64,000 nt of DNA from an endosymbiont of Galathealinum brachiosum (GCA_003349885.1 QFXC01000011.1:860900-924899), one strand, 5' to 3'. Shown: positions 8,765 through 18,640, numbered from the stretch's first letter. Notes: a model not told the origin generated them from the sequence alone. A program made the numbers and translations.

Positions 8765-8942
8765 TTGCTAAGGCGCATCTCCGTCGGGGACAGGCCGGTG
8801 CTTTTCCGCTCTGTCCCCTTAATCCATACCACCAAGAGCCGACAGTGTAATTAGCCGACTCCGTTAAACTCTTGATGGCATCAGCAAGGGGGGCGGAGCG
8901 CAAAAAGCGCGGTCCATCCCCGATGGAGATGCTCTTTAACAG
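8765..8942. repeat. Large imperfect inverted repeat (two ~74-base arms)
   Basis: The left arm (8765-8838) and the reverse complement of the right arm (8869-8942) align over their full 74 bases without large gaps at roughly three-quarters identity. Shared blocks include GCATCTCC, TCGGGGA and CAAGAG. The left arm contains its own hairpin, GGGGACAG pairing with CTGTCCCC. A 30-base centre separates the arms. It lies between two convergent genes. It could be a transcription-ending structure, a non-autonomous mobile repeat or a small structured RNA; no transposase is nearby. Confidence 0.7.
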
Positions 8943-8956
8943 GGTGAACAAGATGT

Positions 8957-10036
8957 TTATAACTTCTCTTTCGGAAACTCTTTAATATACAAATCCTGCT
9001 TCGTATAAGGTATTTCAATATTTTGTTTATTAAATTCTTTGTAAATGGTGGTTAATAAAATATCAATGACCTGTCCGCGTAATGAAGGGTCTTCTACCCA
9101 GCATAATAAATCCAGATCCAGACTGGAGTTTCCAAAACTTCTAAATCGAACTCTGGGTGGCGGGTCAGCGCATACCGTTGTTTCTGCTAAAGCTACATCA
9201 AATAATATCTGTTTAACCTGATCTATATCACTGCCATAAGCGACACCGACTCTGATTTGAATTCTAAATTTTTTGTAGGGGCCACCGGATTCATTAATGA
9301 TTTTGGTGTTGCCCATAATTGAGTTAGGAATGGTGAGTTCTACATCTGCACGTGTGAGCATGCGAGTGCTGCGTATTCCTATATGCGTAACCATGCCTCG
9401 CTCACCTGTGTCGAGTACCACATAGTCGCCAATTTTATAGGGGGCATCAGCAAGTATTAAAACGCCGGAGAATAAATTTGCCAGTGTATCTTTGGCAGCA
9501 AAACCAACGGCAATACCTACGATACCGGCTGATGCCAGCCAGGCCGTCATATCTATATTCCATAGAATAAAAATGATATAGATGGCGAGACCTGAAATGA
9601 TTAACGCCGATAAATTCTGAAACAGGGGTAGAGTTTGTGAAGTGACCAGAGGGAGGTTGTGTGTGTTTCGACTAGAATGTACCAGTACAATACGACTTAG
9701 GCGCATAAAGAATAATGACCATACCAGCAAGGCTAAAGTATAAAGAACGGTTGATGTGAACTGCCCGGACTCATCGGGAAATGTAAGTTTGCTGGCTAAC
9801 CCCAGTGCAATAAGAATAATGCTGTTGCTGACTGTCGGGCGGCTGATATGGATAATCTGGTTATCCAGATGTGTTTTGGTTTTGTCAGCAATTTTTAAAA
9901 TGAGTTTGCTGATAACGTTATTAAAAAGGCGAGCCAGGAGCAGGCTGGATAGCACAATAATAATCGCCTGATAAAAAGGGTTTTCACTGAAAATATTCAG
10001 TAAATCAACAAGTTGGTTTTCATTTAACCAGTCCAT
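8957..10036 (-). CDS. Small mechanosensitive channel, MscS family
   Basis: Inner-membrane tension-gated channel protecting against osmotic downshock. Several transmembrane helices occupy residues about 20-190. The pore-lining helix and the start of the beta domain are seen in GIVGIAVGFAAKDTLANLFSG, followed by ILADAPYKIGDYVVLDTGE. A soluble C-terminal domain follows (RIQIRVGVAYGSDIDQVK). I set the start at the ATG at 10036 (MDWLNENQLVDLL). A TTG 60 bases upstream extends the frame but adds a non-hydrophobic leader without a ribosome site. It is convergent to the Xre/ParS-type gene across the inverted repeat. Confidence 0.88.
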   Translation of the reverse strand: MDWLNENQLVDLLNIFSENPFYQAIIIVLSSLLLARLFNNVISKLILKIADKTKTHLDNQIIHISRPTVSNSIILIALGLASKLTFPDESGQFTSTVLYTLALLVWSLFFMRLSRIVLVHSSRNTHNLPLVTSQTLPLFQNLSALIISGLAIYIIFILWNIDMTAWLASAGIVGIAVGFAAKDTLANLFSGVLILADAPYKIGDYVVLDTGERGMVTHIGIRSTRMLTRADVELTIPNSIMGNTKIINESGGPYKKFRIQIRVGVAYGSDIDQVKQILFDVALAETTVCADPPPRVRFRSFGNSSLDLDLLCWVEDPSLRGQVIDILLTTIYKEFNKQNIEIPYTKQDLYIKEFPKEKL

Positions 10037-10253
10037 ATTGGCCGCTTTAGTTTGTTTGGGTTGATTGATAATCCCAGAATATGATAAAAAATACAAACCA
10101 CGTTTTATGTGCTTTTCTATCTTTAGTTGATTTTATTGATATTAGCGGATGAGAGGGGCAGCAATTCTGGTATTAGGGTCGATACTCTATCAATTTACAC
10201 CTATCTGGTTTATAGTACGCGCTCAATTTAAACCGTACATCACGTATAGTTTG

Positions 10254-10456
10254 AAGCTGTGGGAGAGACTTTCCGGTTAATAACCTGGAAGGCACCGAAG
10301 GCGCAACCGCCCGGAAACGCTCAGGTAAACGGACTACAGCTTCGCGTCAGAACGAATGGCAATTGACTCTGGAGAGCAGCCTCGATCGAAGGCTCACCGA
10401 AGGGGACGCGTAGAATAATTATCTACGTCAATCTCTCAGGTATCAGGACAGAGGGG
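10254..10456 (+). promoter_or_regulatory. Tandem glycine riboswitch upstream of gcvT
   Basis: Two consecutive glycine aptamers. Aptamer 1 is closed by AGCTGT (10255-10260) and ACAGCT (10336-10341), with GGAGAGAC, GCACCGAAGG and CGCTCAGGTAAACGGA. Aptamer 2 is closed by CTCTG and CAGAG near 10367 and 10449, with GGAGAGC, CTCACCGAAGGGGA and ATCTCTCAGGTATCAGGACA. A short linker separates them. It lies 30 bases before gcvT and should turn on glycine cleavage when glycine is abundant. The switching element must lie between 10440 and 10485; I do not see a clear terminator, so control of initiation is more likely. The 10037-10253 stretch upstream must hold the promoter. Confidence 0.95.
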
Positions 10457-10485
10457 TTTTCTTTAAACTAGAGAACCTTATTGTT

Positions 10486-11568
10486 ATGAGTCAAAAAACC
10501 TGTCTATTTGAAAATCACCAGAACCACGGTGGCAAAATCGTTGATTTCGCCGGCTGGGAAATGCCTATTAATTATGGCTCACAAGTTGAAGAGCATCATC
10601 AGGTGCGTACCGATGCAGGCATGTTTGATGTGTCGCATATGACTGTGGTTGATCTTGAAGGCGACAAAGTAGTCGCCTTTTTGCAGTACCTGTTAGCGAA
10701 TGATGTGGCCAAACTGAAATCTGAAGGTAAAGCTCTATACAGTGCCATGCTTGATGAGCAGGGTGGCGTTATTGATGACCTGATTGTTTATTATATGAAT
10801 GATCAATGGTTTCGCATGGTTGTGAATGCGGGTACACGAGATAAAGATCTTGCCTGGATTAATAAGCAGTCCGGAGCATTTGATGTAAGTGTTACAGAGC
10901 GCCCTGAACTGGCAATGATTGCAGTGCAGGGGCCACAAGCGATAGAGAAAGCGTTATCCGCTTTGCCTCTAGATGTTAGCCAGGCAGCTGCAGAATTAAA
11001 ACGTTTTGTTGGTGTTGCTGCGGGTGACTGGTTTGTTGCACGCACTGGTTACACCGGTGAAGATGGTTTTGAGATTATGTTGCCGGAATCTGAAGCTCCT
11101 GAGTTTTGGGAGGCATTAGCAGAAGCGGGTGTAAAACCTATTGGACTGGGTGCCAGGGATACGCTGCGGTTAGAAGCGGGTATGAATTTATATGGTACCG
11201 ATATGGATGAATCAACATCACCCTTAATATCCAATCTGGGCTGGACCATTGCATGGGAGCCAGAAGATAGAATTTTTATTGGCCGTGAAAAAATTGCTGC
11301 TGAAAAAGCCGCAGGAGTGAAGCAGAAGTTAGTAGGTCTTGTGCTTGAAGGTAAAGGCGTACTCCGAGGTCATATGAAAGTAGTATGCGATGCCGGTGAA
11401 GGTGAAATAACATCAGGTACGTTCTCGCCCAGTTTAAAACAGGCAATTGCTATTGCCCGTGTGCCTGTTGCAATAGGTGAAACCTGTGATGTAGAAATAC
11501 GAGGCAAACTAATAAAAGCTAAGGTAATTAAACCAGTGTTTTTCCGTGAAGGAAAATCCTGTTTATAA
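10486..11568 (+). CDS. gcvT: Glycine cleavage system aminomethyltransferase (T protein)
   Basis: Transfers the methylene group from aminomethylated H protein to tetrahydrofolate, releasing ammonia. The length of 360 residues is normal. Recognisable segments are [17 protein letters not shown] and GMFDVSHM near the N-terminus, [16 protein letters not shown] in the middle and [16 protein letters not shown]. It is the first gene behind the glycine riboswitch and heads the operon with gcvH, gcvPA and gcvPB, all on the plus strand. Confidence 0.97.
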   Translation: MSQKTCLFENHQNHGGKIVDFAGWEMPINYGSQVEEHHQVRTDAGMFDVSHMTVVDLEGDKVVAFLQYLLANDVAKLKSEGKALYSAMLDEQGGVIDDLIVYYMNDQWFRMVVNAGTRDKDLAWINKQSGAFDVSVTERPELAMIAVQGPQAIEKALSALPLDVSQAAAELKRFVGVAAGDWFVARTGYTGEDGFEIMLPESEAPEFWEALAEAGVKPIGLGARDTLRLEAGMNLYGTDMDESTSPLISNLGWTIAWEPEDRIFIGREKIAAEKAAGVKQKLVGLVLEGKGVLRGHMKVVCDAGEGEITSGTFSPSLKQAIAIARVPVAIGETCDVEIRGKLIKAKVIKPVFFREGKSCL

Positions 11569-11704
11569 ACAACAGAGCCGGGCTTTAAAAAATAACTTGT
11601 CGTCCTTTATATCGTTCAGGGAGGCAGAAAAAACAGTCTGTCGGGTTGACCTGTTTCAGGTGTAATTCGACATAATATAAAATCGTAATAAAGAGGTTAT
11701 CAAC

Positions 11705-12094
11705 ATGAGTGAAATACCAACAGATGTACGTTATACATCATCACATGAATGGGTTCGTCTGGAAGATGATGGCACTGTAACAATTGGCATTACTGATCAT
11801 GCGCAAGAAGCGCTGGGTGATATTGTATTTGTTGAATTACCTGAAATTGATTCAGAAATTGCACAGGGCGAAGCATGCTGTGTAGTTGAGTCGGTTAAAG
11901 CAGCATCAGATATTTTTATGCCTATAAGTGGTGAAGTTGTTGATACTAATCAGACATTGGTTGATGAGCCAGAAATGATTAATTCATCTGCATATATTGA
12001 TGGCTGGATATTTAAAATAAAACCAGCAGACGAAGATGATGTTGAGCAGTTAATGGATGCAAGTTCATACGAAGCTGAGTGCGAAGACGAGTAA
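11705..12094 (+). CDS. gcvH: Glycine cleavage system H protein
   Basis: Lipoyl carrier that shuttles the aminomethyl group between P, T and L proteins. The 129 residues cover the whole barrel-sandwich hybrid. The lipoylated lysine is in the motif [16 protein letters not shown]. The typical opening [20 protein letters not shown] is present. A 136-base gap separates it from gcvT, and a large hairpin lies between it and gcvPA, suggesting transcript processing or partial attenuation inside the operon. Confidence 0.97.
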   Translation: MSEIPTDVRYTSSHEWVRLEDDGTVTIGITDHAQEALGDIVFVELPEIDSEIAQGEACCVVESVKAASDIFMPISGEVVDTNQTLVDEPEMINSSAYIDGWIFKIKPADEDDVEQLMDASSYEAECEDE

Positions 12095-12106
12095 AAGTTA
12101 AATATT

Positions 12107-12200
12107 GCTGCAGAGGCACAGAGTACACAGAGAAAAATATATTTGTATTTCGTGTAACGAAATACAAAATAAAACTCCGTGTACCCTGTGTCTTTGTGGC
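12107..12200. repeat. Nested palindromic repeat between gcvH and gcvPA
   Basis: The outer arms GCAGAGGCACAGAGTACA (with CAGAG after) and the reverse complement of CTCCGTGTACCCTGTGTC (with TTTGTGGC after) are nearly matched. Inside lies a perfect palindrome at 12142-12168, TTTGTATTTCGT, GTA, ACGAAATACAAA. The sequence type (cacagagtacacagag) recurs in intergenic spaces of unrelated bacteria. Here it separates two cistrons of one operon. Confidence 0.8.
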
Positions 12201-12233
12201 GGAAATATCTATTAATTAAAGTAGTGATTTAAA

Positions 12234-13592
12234 ATGCCATTTGTACCCCATACCGAAGATGAAATAAAAGAAATGCTGTCTGTCATAGGTGTAGACAGTA
12301 TTGATAATTTATTTGATGAAATTCCCACACATTTAAAAATTGATGCGCTGGAAAAAGTGCCTGCAGGCTTAAATGAAATGAGCATTAATCGTTTAATGCA
12401 AAATCGTGCAGCAGAAGACGGACAGCCGCTTTGTTTTATGGGGGCGGGTGCATATGATCATCATATTCCTGCAGCAGTATGGCAAATTACGACTCGCGGT
12501 GAATATTATACTGCCTATACACCTTATCAGGCAGAAGCTTCACAGGGCACGTTGCAGTTAACCTATGAATATCAGAGCATGATGGCGGCATTAACCGGTA
12601 TGGATGTGTCGAATGCCTCTTTATATGACGGTGCATCTGCCGTATCTGAAGCGGTGTTAATGGCGGTGCGTTCAAATCGCAAATCTAAATCACGAAAAAT
12701 TCTGGTGCCACGTTCGTTAAATCCAACGTATACAATGGTAACTAATACCATTGTTAAACATCAGAATATTGAATTGATTGATGTGGCTTTTGATAGCACA
12801 ACCAGCAAAACATCAATGAGTGCGCTTGAAGCATTTACAGGTGAAGATATTACTGCTGTGGTTATCTCGCAACCTAACTTCTTCGGTACTCTGGAAGATG
12901 TAGATGCGATTACTAACTGGGCACATGAGAATAATATTCTTGTTATTGCTGTCGTTAATCCATTAAGTCTAGCGTTATTAAAACCGCCGGGTCAGTGGGG
13001 GCAGTCGGGTGCAGACATTGCCGTTGGTGATGGTCAGCCTTTGGGTGCGCCTATGTCATCGGGTGGACCGTATTATGGATTTATGTGCTGTAAAAAATCT
13101 TTTGTAAGGCAAATGCCAGGGCGTATCGTTGGTCGTACAGTAGATCAGGAAGGTCGTGAAGGTTTTGTGTTAACACTGCAGGCGCGTGAGCAACATATTC
13201 GTCGATCAAAAGCGACTTCAAATATTTGCACTAATCAGGGGTTGGTTGTAACGGCTTCAACAATTCACATGAGCTTGCTCGGCCCTGAGGGTTTAAAACA
13301 AACGGCGATAAGTTGTCACCAAAATACGCAGTTAATGGTAGAAAAATTAACGGCGATTGATGGTGTGGATGTTGTTTTTGATCAGCCACGTTTTCATGAA
13401 GTAGTTTTACGTTTGAATAAATCATCAAAAGACGTTTTAAATAAACTGGCCGATCAGAATATTCTGGCAGGTTATGATTTGTCTGATGATTATAAAGAAT
13501 TAGAAAATTGTATTTTAGTTTGTGCAACCGAATTACGTGTTGCAGAAGATATTGAAATATTTGCTGCTGCTTTAGCTGAAGCACTTAAATAG
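12234..13592 (+). CDS. gcvPA: Glycine dehydrogenase (decarboxylating) subunit 1
   Basis: N-terminal half of the split P protein, which decarboxylates glycine and loads the remaining aminomethyl group on H protein. The 452 residues match the alpha subunit. Seen are [20 protein letters not shown] at the start, [34 protein letters not shown], and [20 protein letters not shown]. The PLP-binding lysine belongs to subunit 2 encoded 11 bases downstream, so the two must act as a heterodimer. Confidence 0.97.
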   Translation: MPFVPHTEDEIKEMLSVIGVDSIDNLFDEIPTHLKIDALEKVPAGLNEMSINRLMQNRAAEDGQPLCFMGAGAYDHHIPAAVWQITTRGEYYTAYTPYQAEASQGTLQLTYEYQSMMAALTGMDVSNASLYDGASAVSEAVLMAVRSNRKSKSRKILVPRSLNPTYTMVTNTIVKHQNIELIDVAFDSTTSKTSMSALEAFTGEDITAVVISQPNFFGTLEDVDAITNWAHENNILVIAVVNPLSLALLKPPGQWGQSGADIAVGDGQPLGAPMSSGGPYYGFMCCKKSFVRQMPGRIVGRTVDQEGREGFVLTLQAREQHIRRSKATSNICTNQGLVVTASTIHMSLLGPEGLKQTAISCHQNTQLMVEKLTAIDGVDVVFDQPRFHEVVLRLNKSSKDVLNKLADQNILAGYDLSDDYKELENCILVCATELRVAEDIEIFAAALAEALK

Positions 13593-13603
13593 GTAGAATT
13601 ATT

Positions 13604-15058
13604 ATGTTAATTTTTGAACACTCAGCTAAAGGCCGAAAAACTAAAATTCAGTCAACATCAGGTAATGCTGTACCTACTGATATTCCTGCAGAGTTTTTAA
13701 GAGAGCAAACTCCCGGTTTGCCTGAAGTTTCAGAAATGCAGGCGGTGCGACATTACACTTCTTTGTCGCAGAAAAACTTTAGCATCGATACGCATTTTTA
13801 TCCGCTGGGTTCCTGCACTATGAAACATAACCCACGTGTGTGTAATTCACTGGCTATGTTGCCCGGCTTTCTGTCACGTCACCCGTTAGCGCCTGATCAA
13901 AACTCGCAGGGTTTTATGGCCTGCATGCATGAGTTACAGGAAATGTTATGTGATGTAACTGGTATGGCTGGTTTTTCTTTAACTCCTATGGCGGGTGCAC
14001 AGGGTGAGTTTGCCGGTGTTGCAATGATTCGTGCGTATCATGATGCAAATGGTGATACTGAACGTAAAGAAATTTTAGTGCCGGATGCAGCTCACGGTAC
14101 CAATCCAGCAACAGCAACTATGTGTGGTTTTACAGTAAAAGAAATTCCAACACTGGCCAGTGGTGATGTGGATGTGGATGCGTTAAAAGCAGCCGTTGGT
14201 CCACAAACAGCGGGTCTGATGTTAACCAATCCATCTACGCTAGGCGTGTTTGAGCGTAGAATAGAAGAAATTGCAAAACTGGTTCACGACGCTGGTGGTT
14301 TGCTTTATTACGATGGCGCTAACCTGAATGCTATTCTGGGTAAAATTCGTCCAGGAGATATGGGCTTTGATGTTATTCACTCGAATCTGCATAAAACATT
14401 TTCAACCCCACACGGTGGTGGTGGACCCGGTTCAGGTGCAATTGGTGTAGCTGAGCGTTTAAAACCTTTTATGCCTCTGCCGGTGGTGGAAAAAGAAGGT
14501 GATACTTATCGCTGGTTAACGGAAAAAGATTGTCCGCAAAGTATCGGTCGTATGTCTGCTTTTATGGGTAATGCGGGTGTGTTATTACGTGCATATATTT
14601 ATATGCGCTTATTGGGTGCAGAAGGTATGCGTCGAGTGGGTGAATTCGCTACGCTTAACGCTAACTACATGATGACCCAGTTAAAAGCACGTGGTTTTGA
14701 AGCTGCAATTCCTGATCGTTATGCATCACATGAATTTATAATTACGCTGAAAAAACAGGCTAAAGAGCTTAATGTTAGTGCGATGGACTTTGCCAAGCGT
14801 TTGCTGGATTTAGGCTATCACGCACCAACAACTTATTTTCCATTGCTGGTACCAGAGTGTTTGTTAATTGAACCAACGGAATCTGAAGCGAAAGAAATGC
14901 TGGATGGTTTTGTAGAGGCGCTGGTACAAATTCAGCAGGAAGCCGAAGTGGATGCAGATATGTTACATAATGCGCCATATACAATGCCGGTTAACAGACT
15001 GGATGAAGTGCGTGCGGCTAAGCAGTTAGATCTGGCCTGGTCTGCTGATAAAGATTAA
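13604..15058 (+). CDS. gcvPB: Glycine dehydrogenase (decarboxylating) subunit 2
   Basis: C-terminal half of the split P protein, carrying the PLP site. The Schiff-base lysine is K264 in the segment [18 protein letters not shown]. Other family signatures are [29 protein letters not shown] and [17 protein letters not shown]. The length of 484 is normal. The gene follows gcvPA by 11 bases and ends 12 bases before dgkA, so dgkA may be cotranscribed with the glycine cleavage operon. Confidence 0.97.
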   Translation: MLIFEHSAKGRKTKIQSTSGNAVPTDIPAEFLREQTPGLPEVSEMQAVRHYTSLSQKNFSIDTHFYPLGSCTMKHNPRVCNSLAMLPGFLSRHPLAPDQNSQGFMACMHELQEMLCDVTGMAGFSLTPMAGAQGEFAGVAMIRAYHDANGDTERKEILVPDAAHGTNPATATMCGFTVKEIPTLASGDVDVDALKAAVGPQTAGLMLTNPSTLGVFERRIEEIAKLVHDAGGLLYYDGANLNAILGKIRPGDMGFDVIHSNLHKTFSTPHGGGGPGSGAIGVAERLKPFMPLPVVEKEGDTYRWLTEKDCPQSIGRMSAFMGNAGVLLRAYIYMRLLGAEGMRRVGEFATLNANYMMTQLKARGFEAAIPDRYASHEFIITLKKQAKELNVSAMDFAKRLLDLGYHAPTTYFPLLVPECLLIEPTESEAKEMLDGFVEALVQIQQEAEVDADMLHNAPYTMPVNRLDEVRAAKQLDLAWSADKD

Positions 15059-15070
15059 TGAAGGGTAATC

Positions 15071-15448
15071 ATGGCTGATAGTGGTAATACTGGTTTAACT
15101 CGAATCATTAAAGCCATCGGTTTTTCATGGCAGGGTATTAAAGCGGCGTATCAAAATGAAGCTGCATTTCGTCAGGAGTTGCTTTTAGCTACTGTGTTAA
15201 TTCCTGTAGCGATCTGGCTTGCTGATAATGTTGTTCAAATGGCGTTAATGATTAGCAGTGTGCTTCTGGTCATGATTGTAGAAATATTAAATTCAGCAAT
15301 AGAAGCGGTGGTTGATCGTTTTGGTGGTGAGCTGCATGAATTGAGTGGCAGAGCAAAAGATATGGCGTCTGCTGCGGTTTTTTTAGCGCTTATCTATATG
15401 ACTGTGATCTGGTGTTTAATGCTCTGGCAAATTTTTATTCAGCAATAA
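15071..15448 (+). CDS. dgkA: Diacylglycerol kinase
   Basis: Small integral-membrane kinase phosphorylating diacylglycerol to phosphatidate, recycling lipid from envelope glycan synthesis. The 125-residue protein has three membrane helices (about 35-50, 55-75, 97-120). The catalytic signature VEILNSAIEAVVDRFG is present. Its 3' end overlaps the 3' end of the convergent diguanylate cyclase gene by 14 bases. Confidence 0.95.
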   Translation: MADSGNTGLTRIIKAIGFSWQGIKAAYQNEAAFRQELLLATVLIPVAIWLADNVVQMALMISSVLLVMIVEILNSAIEAVVDRFGGELHELSGRAKDMASAAVFLALIYMTVIWCLMLWQIFIQQ

Positions 15449-16130
15449 TGGCCTGATTTCTTCCCTTTTCTTTTGCTTCATAAAGCGCCTTATCCGCACG
15501 CTCCAGAATTCGGTCGGCGTTGTCTTTTGTTAAATCAAACTCTGTAATTCCAGCGCTAAAGGTTATGTTTTTGACCTGTTTAAATTCATGTTTTTCAATG
15601 GCTTCTTTTATGCGCAGGTATAAGCTGTAAGCTGATTTTTTATCGGTCATACTGGCGAGAATGATAAATTCTTCTCCACCAAAACGGGCAAAAACATCTG
15701 AATCACGATTTATATTGCTAGCAATAAGTGAAAAATCTTTTAGTGCCTCATCGCCTATACCATGTCCATGCCGATCGTTGACTCGTTTAAAATAATCTAT
15801 ATCAAGGTAAATAATTGAGAAATGCTGTTTATAGCGTTTTGCTCTGTCTATTTCCTGTCGCAGACGTCTATCGAAATATAGACGGTTTGAGGCACCGGTC
15901 AGTTTATCTGTAATGGCGAGTTTAATTAATTTACTCTGGAGTATTTTATTTCGCGCGAAAACAAAACCAACAACGGTACTGGCAAACGTGGGTATTACAA
16001 AATTAACGATATGGATTTCGCTAAAGGTTATCCATGAATGGATAATTGTTAACAGGGTGAAAGAGACAACTGATATCAGTATGTATATGATAAATAAACG
16101 CAGGTGTTTTTTATCTTCAGAACTAAGCAT
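15435..16130 (-). CDS. Membrane-anchored diguanylate cyclase (GGDEF)
   Basis: Makes cyclic di-GMP from two GTP. Two N-terminal membrane helices (about 12-32 and 40-60) are followed directly by a GGDEF domain of about 165 residues. The active-site motif is GGEEF (within ARFGGEEFIILAS), and an inhibitory I-site RDSD lies five residues before it, so product feedback is likely. There is no separate sensory domain; the membrane part is the only candidate sensor. The stop codon lies within the end of dgkA. Confidence 0.92.
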   Translation of the reverse strand: MLSSEDKKHLRLFIIYILISVVSFTLLTIIHSWITFSEIHIVNFVIPTFASTVVGFVFARNKILQSKLIKLAITDKLTGASNRLYFDRRLRQEIDRAKRYKQHFSIIYLDIDYFKRVNDRHGHGIGDEALKDFSLIASNINRDSDVFARFGGEEFIILASMTDKKSAYSLYLRIKEAIEKHEFKQVKNITFSAGITEFDLTKDNADRILERADKALYEAKEKGRNQAIIAE

Positions 16131-16199
16131 GATTTATTCTGTGAAAGAAGGTTACTCTGGAGTATAGTGTTTTTACATCAAATTACAGGATATTCTCAT

Positions 16200-16793
16200 A
16201 TGAAAACGTCAGCACGCTTGTATCAGGCCATTTTAGGCTTTTCTTTGTTATTTATGTTAAACGCAAATCTGTCTGCCCTTGAGATAGCTGATGTAAAGCT
16301 GGATGATCAGATATCAGTAGATGGCATTGATAAAGCGCTGGTATTAAATGGTGCGGGAATTCGTTATAAATTCTTTTTTAAAATTTATGTAGGTGCTCTG
16401 TATTTGCCTGAAAAGCAGAAGAGTGCGAATAAAATTTTAAAGTCAGATAAAGCCAATCGAATAGTCATGCACTTTCTTTATGATGAAGTGGAAAAGAAAA
16501 AACTGGTTAATGCCTGGTTAGAAGGTTTTGAGGATAATGTAGAAAGTTCAGTCTTTTCAGCACTGAAAGATCGTCTTGAAAAGTTTAATGGAATGTTTTC
16601 TGATCTGCACTCTGGCGATGTCGTATTGCTTGATTACCTTCCTCAGAAAGGCACGAGGGTGATAATTAAGGGTGAGAATAAAGGTGTAATTGAGGGTGAT
16701 GACTTCAATCGAGCGTTACTATCTGTCTGGCTGGGTGAAGAGCCTGTGACGGAAGAGTTAAAAGATGCAATGCTCGGTGTAGAAGAAGACTAA
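16200..16793 (+). CDS. Exported chalcone isomerase-like protein
   Basis: A 197-residue protein of the bacterial chalcone-isomerase-like family, whose members are not flavonoid enzymes and have no firm function. The signal peptide runs to about residue 24 (LLFMLNANLSALE). The typical core LNGAGIRYKFFFKIYVGALYLP is split by the signature IRYKFFFKIYVGALY. The start is the ATG at 16200 with AGGA upstream; a longer in-frame start at 16104 would bury the signal peptide and overlap the divergent cyclase gene. A bidirectional terminator follows. Confidence 0.82.
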   Translation: MKTSARLYQAILGFSLLFMLNANLSALEIADVKLDDQISVDGIDKALVLNGAGIRYKFFFKIYVGALYLPEKQKSANKILKSDKANRIVMHFLYDEVEKKKLVNAWLEGFEDNVESSVFSALKDRLEKFNGMFSDLHSGDVVLLDYLPQKGTRVIIKGENKGVIEGDDFNRALLSVWLGEEPVTEELKDAMLGVEED

Positions 16794-16816
16794 ATATAAC
16801 TGTAGTTTGTATTTAA

Positions 16817-16852
16817 AAAGCCGCCTTTCCTGATGGAAGAGGCGGCTTTTTT
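16817..16852. terminator. Bidirectional rho-independent terminator
   Basis: AAAGCCGCCTTTCC, loop TGAT, GGAAGAGGCGGCTTTTTT: a long GC-rich stem flanked by A and T tracts, placed between two convergent genes so that it can end both transcripts. Confidence 0.92.
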
Positions 16853-17399
16853 ATGCATTACTCATCATTGCCATTTGTACTGCTTCTTCATCCTGAAAGA
16901 TAGCCGTTAGTAACTGACCGATTTGTGGCATGATTTCATTAACCGATGAGATGCTATCGAGTGAATTTATATAAGCTTTTATGTTGCTGAAGCTGCATTC
17001 AATGCTACCCATACTCTCACAGGGTGAAATTTTTTCAGGTTTAAGTGCTTTTTCAAGCGCAAGCTGGGTCATATGCTCGGCATTTAACTCCATTTCGCTC
17101 ATATTGCTAACTGTTTGATCCACCATCTCAGCAGGCATAGCGATTAGATGCTGCTGCATCATTTTTCGCGAGTCTCGAAGGGGTTTAATAATGATTTGCC
17201 AGGGCTGAACAGCGTCCAGTAGTGTCTGTAAATCATCATCGTTCAGATTCAGGTTTTTGTCGCCCACCCAGCAGCAATACAGCAACATATTTATGTTGGC
17301 ATCGTAGTTGTTTTGTAATTCCAGGCAAATTGTCTCAACTTCAGGCAATGTCCAGATTTGTGTGGAATAGGTCCAGAGTTCGCTATTTGGGAAATCCAT
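16851..17399 (-). CDS. TIGR02444 family protein (DUF2390)
   Basis: A 182-residue cytoplasmic protein of unknown function. The start LWTYSTQIWTLPEVETICLE and the segment DANINMLLYCCWVGD match the TIGR02444/DUF2390 family, found mainly in Gammaproteobacteria. The family segment IIKPLRDSRKMMQ follows. The C-terminal extension is acidic and has no recognisable domain. It is convergent with the chalcone-isomerase-like gene and shares a strand with the DsbA-like gene 66 bases upstream. Confidence 0.8.
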   Translation of the reverse strand: MDFPNSELWTYSTQIWTLPEVETICLELQNNYDANINMLLYCCWVGDKNLNLNDDDLQTLLDAVQPWQIIIKPLRDSRKMMQQHLIAMPAEMVDQTVSNMSEMELNAEHMTQLALEKALKPEKISPCESMGSIECSFSNIKAYINSLDSISSVNEIMPQIGQLLTAIFQDEEAVQMAMMSNA

Positions 17400-17465
17400 A
17401 AATTAGTTTTTTTGAAAATTAATATAAATTAATCCTAGTTCAGATTAACGGTTATTTCACGGTAT

Positions 17466-18110
17466 TTAACTATTCTTTTGAGACAAATCACTGGCAACCT
17501 GAAGTAGTTTTTCTTTGCTAACTACGCCATTAAGCATCTGGTCATCAAAAACAAAGGTGGGCACGCTTTTCGCCTGTATAGCCCCCGCGTACTGTAAATA
17601 ACGCAACAGGCTGCCCGGTACGGAGTCGGGTGGCCCATTGGTGTGTTTATCGCTCCATGCCTGATTAACCAGGTTTTCAGGAATATTGTTTTGTCTGGCT
17701 ATGTCCCTAAGTACCGATTCATCACCAATATTTTTGCCTTCAATGAAATATGCGCTGAATAACTGCTCGTGTAACGGATAAAAAACATCGGCTCCCAACG
17801 GTTTAACTGCCTCGCTGAGTAATAAGGCTTTTCGTGAGTTTGTGGTCATGGTTTGTTCGTGCAATTTAATGCCTTCATCATCTGCAAGTTGAAGAAGGTT
17901 TCTGGTCATTTCATCCCAGGTTTCCTGTTCATAATTCAGCATTTTTACTGAATGACCTTCCTGTGGGGTTTCCGGGTGTATCTCGATAAAGCACCAGTTA
18001 ATTTTTAAATCATAAATTTCACGAAGTGCCTTAAGTCTCAGGTGTCCGATAAAGCAGAAAGGGCAGATATAATCACTGAGTATAGAGATTTTTAACTCTG
18101 GTTTCTTCAT
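17466..18110 (-). CDS. DsbA family (FrnE-like) oxidoreductase
   Basis: Thioredoxin-fold protein with a redox pair CPFC (C16, C19) in SDYICPFCFIGHLRL, followed by an inserted helical domain. The closing SVPTFVFDDQMLNGVVSKEKL carries the cis-proline. No signal peptide is seen, so a cytoplasmic role as in FrnE or 2-hydroxychromene-2-carboxylate isomerase relatives is likely. The ATG at 18110 was preferred to one at 18161, because the latter adds a leader with no homology and lacks a ribosome site. Confidence 0.87.
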   Translation of the reverse strand: MKKPELKISILSDYICPFCFIGHLRLKALREIYDLKINWCFIEIHPETPQEGHSVKMLNYEQETWDEMTRNLLQLADDEGIKLHEQTMTTNSRKALLLSEAVKPLGADVFYPLHEQLFSAYFIEGKNIGDESVLRDIARQNNIPENLVNQAWSDKHTNGPPDSVPGSLLRYLQYAGAIQAKSVPTFVFDDQMLNGVVSKEKLLQVASDLSQKNS

Positions 18111-18229
18111 GGGGCAACCTGTTTGGTCTGTATAATTAGACAATAGTCTGATTATTATCATAAATCAAACTCGAACTATGCAGCTTCACAGTCTAAACTC
18201 TGGGTAGTTAGTCAATTCACGGAAAAATT

Positions 18230-18640
18230 ATGAAGCGCTTATTAATCGCCTGTTTTACTTTATTGATGTTTAATCAACAAGCTATAGCCAGAGATTTTGA
18301 AGGTGCTTATGCGGTTTATGGTGCTGGAGGGGAGAGCTGCAAGGCATATCTGGAGTCAATGAAAACGGGTAAAAAACAGGATTATTTTATTGACTGGACT
18401 ATTGGGTATCTGACGGCATTTAATGTCATTATGCCGAATACCTACAATATTTTAGGTGAGTCAGATTTTGCTGAAACACAGGGCTGGTTACAGCGTCATT
18501 GCAATCGATATCCCAAGCAGTTGTATATTAATGCTGCGATTAAACTGACTGAAGTGCTATACCCTTTACGTTATCAGTCCGGGATGAAGAAACAGGCCCC
18601 AGCCCCGACACTAAAAGATGTGGGTAAAGCGGTTAAATAA
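18230..18640 (+). CDS. Exported small protein, unknown function
   Basis: A 136-residue secreted protein. The signal peptide MKRLLIACFTLLMFNQQAIA is followed by a mature part with two cysteines that may pair (C in GGESCKAYL and C in LQRHCNRYP). The central DWTIGYLTAFNVIMP and the helical WLQRHCNRYPKQLYINAA resemble periplasmic all-alpha proteins of the Rap1a/HdeA-like type, but I cannot assign it. It stands alone between a divergent DsbA-like gene and a convergent TauE/SafE gene. Confidence 0.7.
   Translation: MKRLLIACFTLLMFNQQAIARDFEGAYAVYGAGGESCKAYLESMKTGKKQDYFIDWTIGYLTAFNVIMPNTYNILGESDFAETQGWLQRHCNRYPKQLYINAAIKLTEVLYPLRYQSGMKKQAPAPTLKDVGKAVK

Noticed and set aside
8765..8942. Insertion sequence or integron attC site
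   Set aside because: There is no transposase or integrase, and I could not identify attC core sites; only the inverted repeat can be supported.
8679..8951. Open frames across the inverted repeat at 8.8 kb
   Set aside because: They follow the palindrome, overlap the Xre/ParS-type gene and show no domain; the repeat explains the open reading.
16104..16199. Upstream extension of the chalcone-isomerase-like gene
   Set aside because: It would hide the signal peptide and overlap the divergent cyclase gene; ATG at 16200 has AGGA upstream.
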